Shown: piece after piece, positions 62,226 to 64,000 of the stretch
How the letters are laid out: each line of letters starts with the position of its first letter
Position numbering within the stretch: the stretch's first letter is position 1
NCBI RefSeq assembly: GCF_020519665.1
Contig: NZ_CP084703.1
Coordinates: forward strand, 2,666,001-2,730,000
Direction of reading: 5' to 3'
DNA: 64,000 nt
DNA from: Bacillus shivajii
GTDB taxonomy: Bacteria > Bacillota > Bacilli > Bacillales > Salisediminibacteriaceae
The notes under the pieces: generated by a model
Databases searched by the model: none
The model's input: only the letters and a program-made list of their open reading frames with translations
What the model was told of the DNA's origin: nothing
Position numbers and translations under genes: made by a program

Positions 62226-62727
62226 AAAGAAAACTCGCCGATTGGCGAGCCTTTAAGGCGAAGACAAAGGCGTAGTTGCACTTATACTATACACATAGAA
62301 ATTTTCACTACGTCGAAATTGCTTCTTAGCTAAAATTTTATACATTATTATAGTGTAAACAAAACTTGGCTTTTCGTTAAAGAGATTCTTCGTAAGCGAA
62401 GTGTGCTTACATAGAAGCTCTTATGCTTTAGTGCAAGTCATTAATTAGGAACTTCGACTACAATCGATCACGTCCTGTGATCAACGCCGAAGTCACCACC
62501 TCCTGTGGAAGTAAGCCTTAGTTGCCACAAGCTCAACTCCTATGATTAAACGTCGAGTTGCGACGAGCAAGCGTAGCGGCGCAGGAGCAGTTACTATCGA
62601 CCATAAATTTATAAATTCTGATAGTAAAAATAAAACGTACATTTAATGATAAATTTTTAATATCATTCGTTTCATTGCACAAAAAACGGAACTATGAAAT
62701 TGATTCGATTGTGTAAAACTTTACGTT
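62226..62727. other. Repeat-rich interval between family A copy 2 and pbpB
   Basis: It holds the family B copy (62364-62594) with several short hairpins, a CTGCG core (62559-62585), then AAAACGGAACTATGAAATTGATTC ending at 62706, whose last 14 bases invert the family A terminus at 61945. No gene is seen. Confidence 0.7.
62364..62594 (+). repeat. Structured repeat, family B, copy 2
   Basis: Head TTGGCTTTTCGTTAAAGAGA and tail GCAGGAGCAGTTA match 45137-45376. The middle consists of short inverted repeats: GTAAGC/GCTTAC (62395), GATCAC/GTGATC (62466-62482), CCAC/GTGG (62496-62508), CAACTC/GAGTTG (62534-62560). Confidence 0.65.
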
Positions 62728-64000
62728 TTAGTCCATGAAAAACTCATCATCATTATCATCATCATCTAGAAGGAGATCATCAACCTCTTCATCTAATCCA
62801 GTTTCATCAACTTCTTCAAATGGGTGTAACAGTGTAACTCTCATTCTAGTTACACCTTTCATTGAAGTACCTGGTTGTGGACTTTGCTCTCGTACAAAAC
62901 CTTCCCCATTGACCTCAACTTCAATACCTGTGACCTCTTGGAAAACAAACAAGTGCCTTAATGACCAATTGGTCATATTCGGAAACTTTCCCTCATTTCC
63001 ATCTGTTTTCAGAAATACTTTTTCACCAGGCATAACCTCGGTCCCTGGACGGGGGCTTTGCCTTTCAATACGATCACCTTCACCTATTAGGACAACATTT
63101 TGTCCTAATGATTCTAATTCAGAAATTGTAGACTGGACTTCACTTCCAATAAAGTCGTTCATTTCAATCCCTTCAGAGTATGCAATATCACCAATTTCTT
63201 CAGTCGGGGAAATATTTAAATATTGCAAGCTTTGTTGCATCACTGGTTTAAAGATCATCGAAACTGGAGTAGATCCAATTTCTGTAGCATCAAGCTCAGG
63301 ACGATCTACAGCTACATACATGATAACTTCAGGATCATCTGCCGGTGCCATTCCTATGAATGAAAAAATATGTTTGCCATGACCATATAAATATCCAGGA
63401 CCAGATGGGTCGGGAACTTCAGCTGTACCCGTTTTCCCTGCAATATTGAAACCCTCAACGGCATAAGGTTGACCAGTTCCGTTATCAGAAGAGACAACGG
63501 TTTCCAAGATATTCAGTACCTCTTTTGACGTATTTTCAGAAATCGGTTCACCGACGATCTCGGGTTCATTCTTTGTACGAACTTCACTTCCATCCTCTGC
63601 TACGATCCGATCAATGATATAAGGTTTCATCATCTTCCCGCCATTAGCAATTGCTGTAGCTGCTTGAACTTGTTGGATCGGTGTCACTACAGACGCTTGC
63701 CCAAAAGCGGTATAAGCAGCATCACCATGCCAAGAATCAGCTAAAACCCCTGTTGCTTCATTCGGTAAATCAATTCCAGTCGGCTCTTCGAAACCAAACG
63801 ATGTTAAGTAATCATATAAATGATCTCCACCAAGTTCTTCTAAAGCTAAAATCGAAAAAGCTACGTTCGAGGAACGTTGAACACCTTCATTAAAAGTGAT
63901 CTCTCCCCATCCCCCACGTTGGTGATCACGAATTCTATGTGGTCCAACTTGATAAGATCCGGATTGGAAAGTTGCTTCACCGTCATATACACCTTCTTCT
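62728..64000 (-). CDS. pbpB: Penicillin-binding protein 2B homologue, C-terminal part (cut by window edge)
   Basis: The frame is open to the window edge; about 423 residues are visible. Motif SSN (in QRSSNVAFS) and KTG (in IAGKTGTAEVPD) of the transpeptidase are present; the SxxK Ser lies outside. Two C-terminal PASTA domains (from about IGDIAYSEGIEM) and a very acidic tail (about EEVDDLLLDDDDNDDEFFMD) close it. Class B PBP of the divisome, partner of FtsW. Position before spoVD is as in Bacillus. Confidence 0.93.
   Translation of the reverse strand, partial: EEGVYDGEATFQSGSYQVGPHRIRDHQRGGWGEITFNEGVQRSSNVAFSILALEELGGDHLYDYLTSFGFEEPTGIDLPNEATGVLADSWHGDAAYTAFGQASVVTPIQQVQAATAIANGGKMMKPYIIDRIVAEDGSEVRTKNEPEIVGEPISENTSKEVLNILETVVSSDNGTGQPYAVEGFNIAGKTGTAEVPDPSGPGYLYGHGKHIFSFIGMAPADDPEVIMYVAVDRPELDATEIGSTPVSMIFKPVMQQSLQYLNISPTEEIGDIAYSEGIEMNDFIGSEVQSTISELESLGQNVVLIGEGDRIERQSPRPGTEVMPGEKVFLKTDGNEGKFPNMTNWSLRHLFVFQEVTGIEVEVNGEGFVREQSPQPGTSMKGVTRMRVTLLHPFEEVDETGLDEEVDDLLLDDDDNDDEFFMD

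Noticed and set aside
61987-62333. Plus-strand frames over the spoVD-pbpB interval
   Set aside because: They run through repeat hairpins, have no ribosome sites and differ between repeat copies.
62497-62515. Tiny minus-strand peptide after AGGAGGTG near 62500
   Set aside because: The GTG start is only two bases from the ribosome site and the frame is 12 codons long; the sequence is better explained as a hairpin.

Overview
The window is chromosomal core DNA of a low-GC, endospore-forming Bacillaceae. It carries sigE, sigG, spoIIGA, spoVD and spoVE, a meso-DAP-type murE, a PyrR-attenuated pyr operon and Bacillus gene order throughout. Several proteins have strongly acidic linkers or tails (PrkC, the PBP2B homologue), which would suit a haloalkaliphile of the Evansella/Salipaludibacillus kind. 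That genus-level guess is inference. All recognised genes except rqcH and one transposase are on the minus strand, so operons read from high to low coordinates.

Layout by increasing coordinate: (1) 1-13,100: rpe (partial), rsgA, prkC, prpC, rsmB, fmt, priA, coaBC, rpoZ, gmk, remA, yloC. This is a translation/replication/signalling block that lacks def and rlmN at their usual places. (2) 13,104-14,816: rqcH on the plus strand. (3) 14,887-18,486: a two-gene ABC exporter with one degenerate ATP site. (4) 18,836-33,060: the pyr regulon (pyrR, pyrP, pyrB, pyrC, carA, carB, pyrK, pyrD, pyrF, pyrE plus a methyltransferase) with three PyrR attenuators. An IS4-family element is inserted in the pyrR-pyrP leader. 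(5) 33,082-42,640: rluD, lspA, ileS with a T-box leader, divIVA, ylmH, ylmG, sepF, ylmE, ylmC, sigG. (6) 42,765-44,430: sigE and spoIIGA. (7) 44,500-46,800: repeat-rich DNA plus an ISL3-family element. (8) 46,868-64,000: the dcw cluster (ftsZ, ftsA, sbp, two DUF881 genes, divIB, murB, spoVE, murD, mraY, a degenerate murF-like gene, murE, spoVD, pbpB partial), with no murG between spoVE and murB.

How the genes work together: the dcw genes, divIVA and sepF make and place the division septum and its peptidoglycan. PrkC and PrpC are a PASTA kinase/phosphatase pair likely to sense cell-wall fragments. The spoIIGA-sigE-sigG cassette drives sporulation transcription, with a recognisable sigma-F/G-type promoter before sigG and a long-spacer Spo0A-type promoter before spoIIGA. 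The pyr operon makes UMP de novo. RqcH and YlmH both belong to ribosome quality control.

The least explained part is a family of structured intergenic repeats: a ~280-335 bp element present as inverted copies 49 kb apart, with an internal 32-bp hairpin unit that varies in copy number, a ~760 bp region bounded by terminal inverted repeats, a 67-bp tandem triplication, and solo fragments beside pyrB, lspA, ftsZ/spoIIGA and spoVD. These are the best candidates for something undescribed. Other notable points are the MurF-like pseudoenzyme with a lost P-loop lysine, Asp97 replaced by Glu in RqcH, and the IS insertion in the pyr leader.
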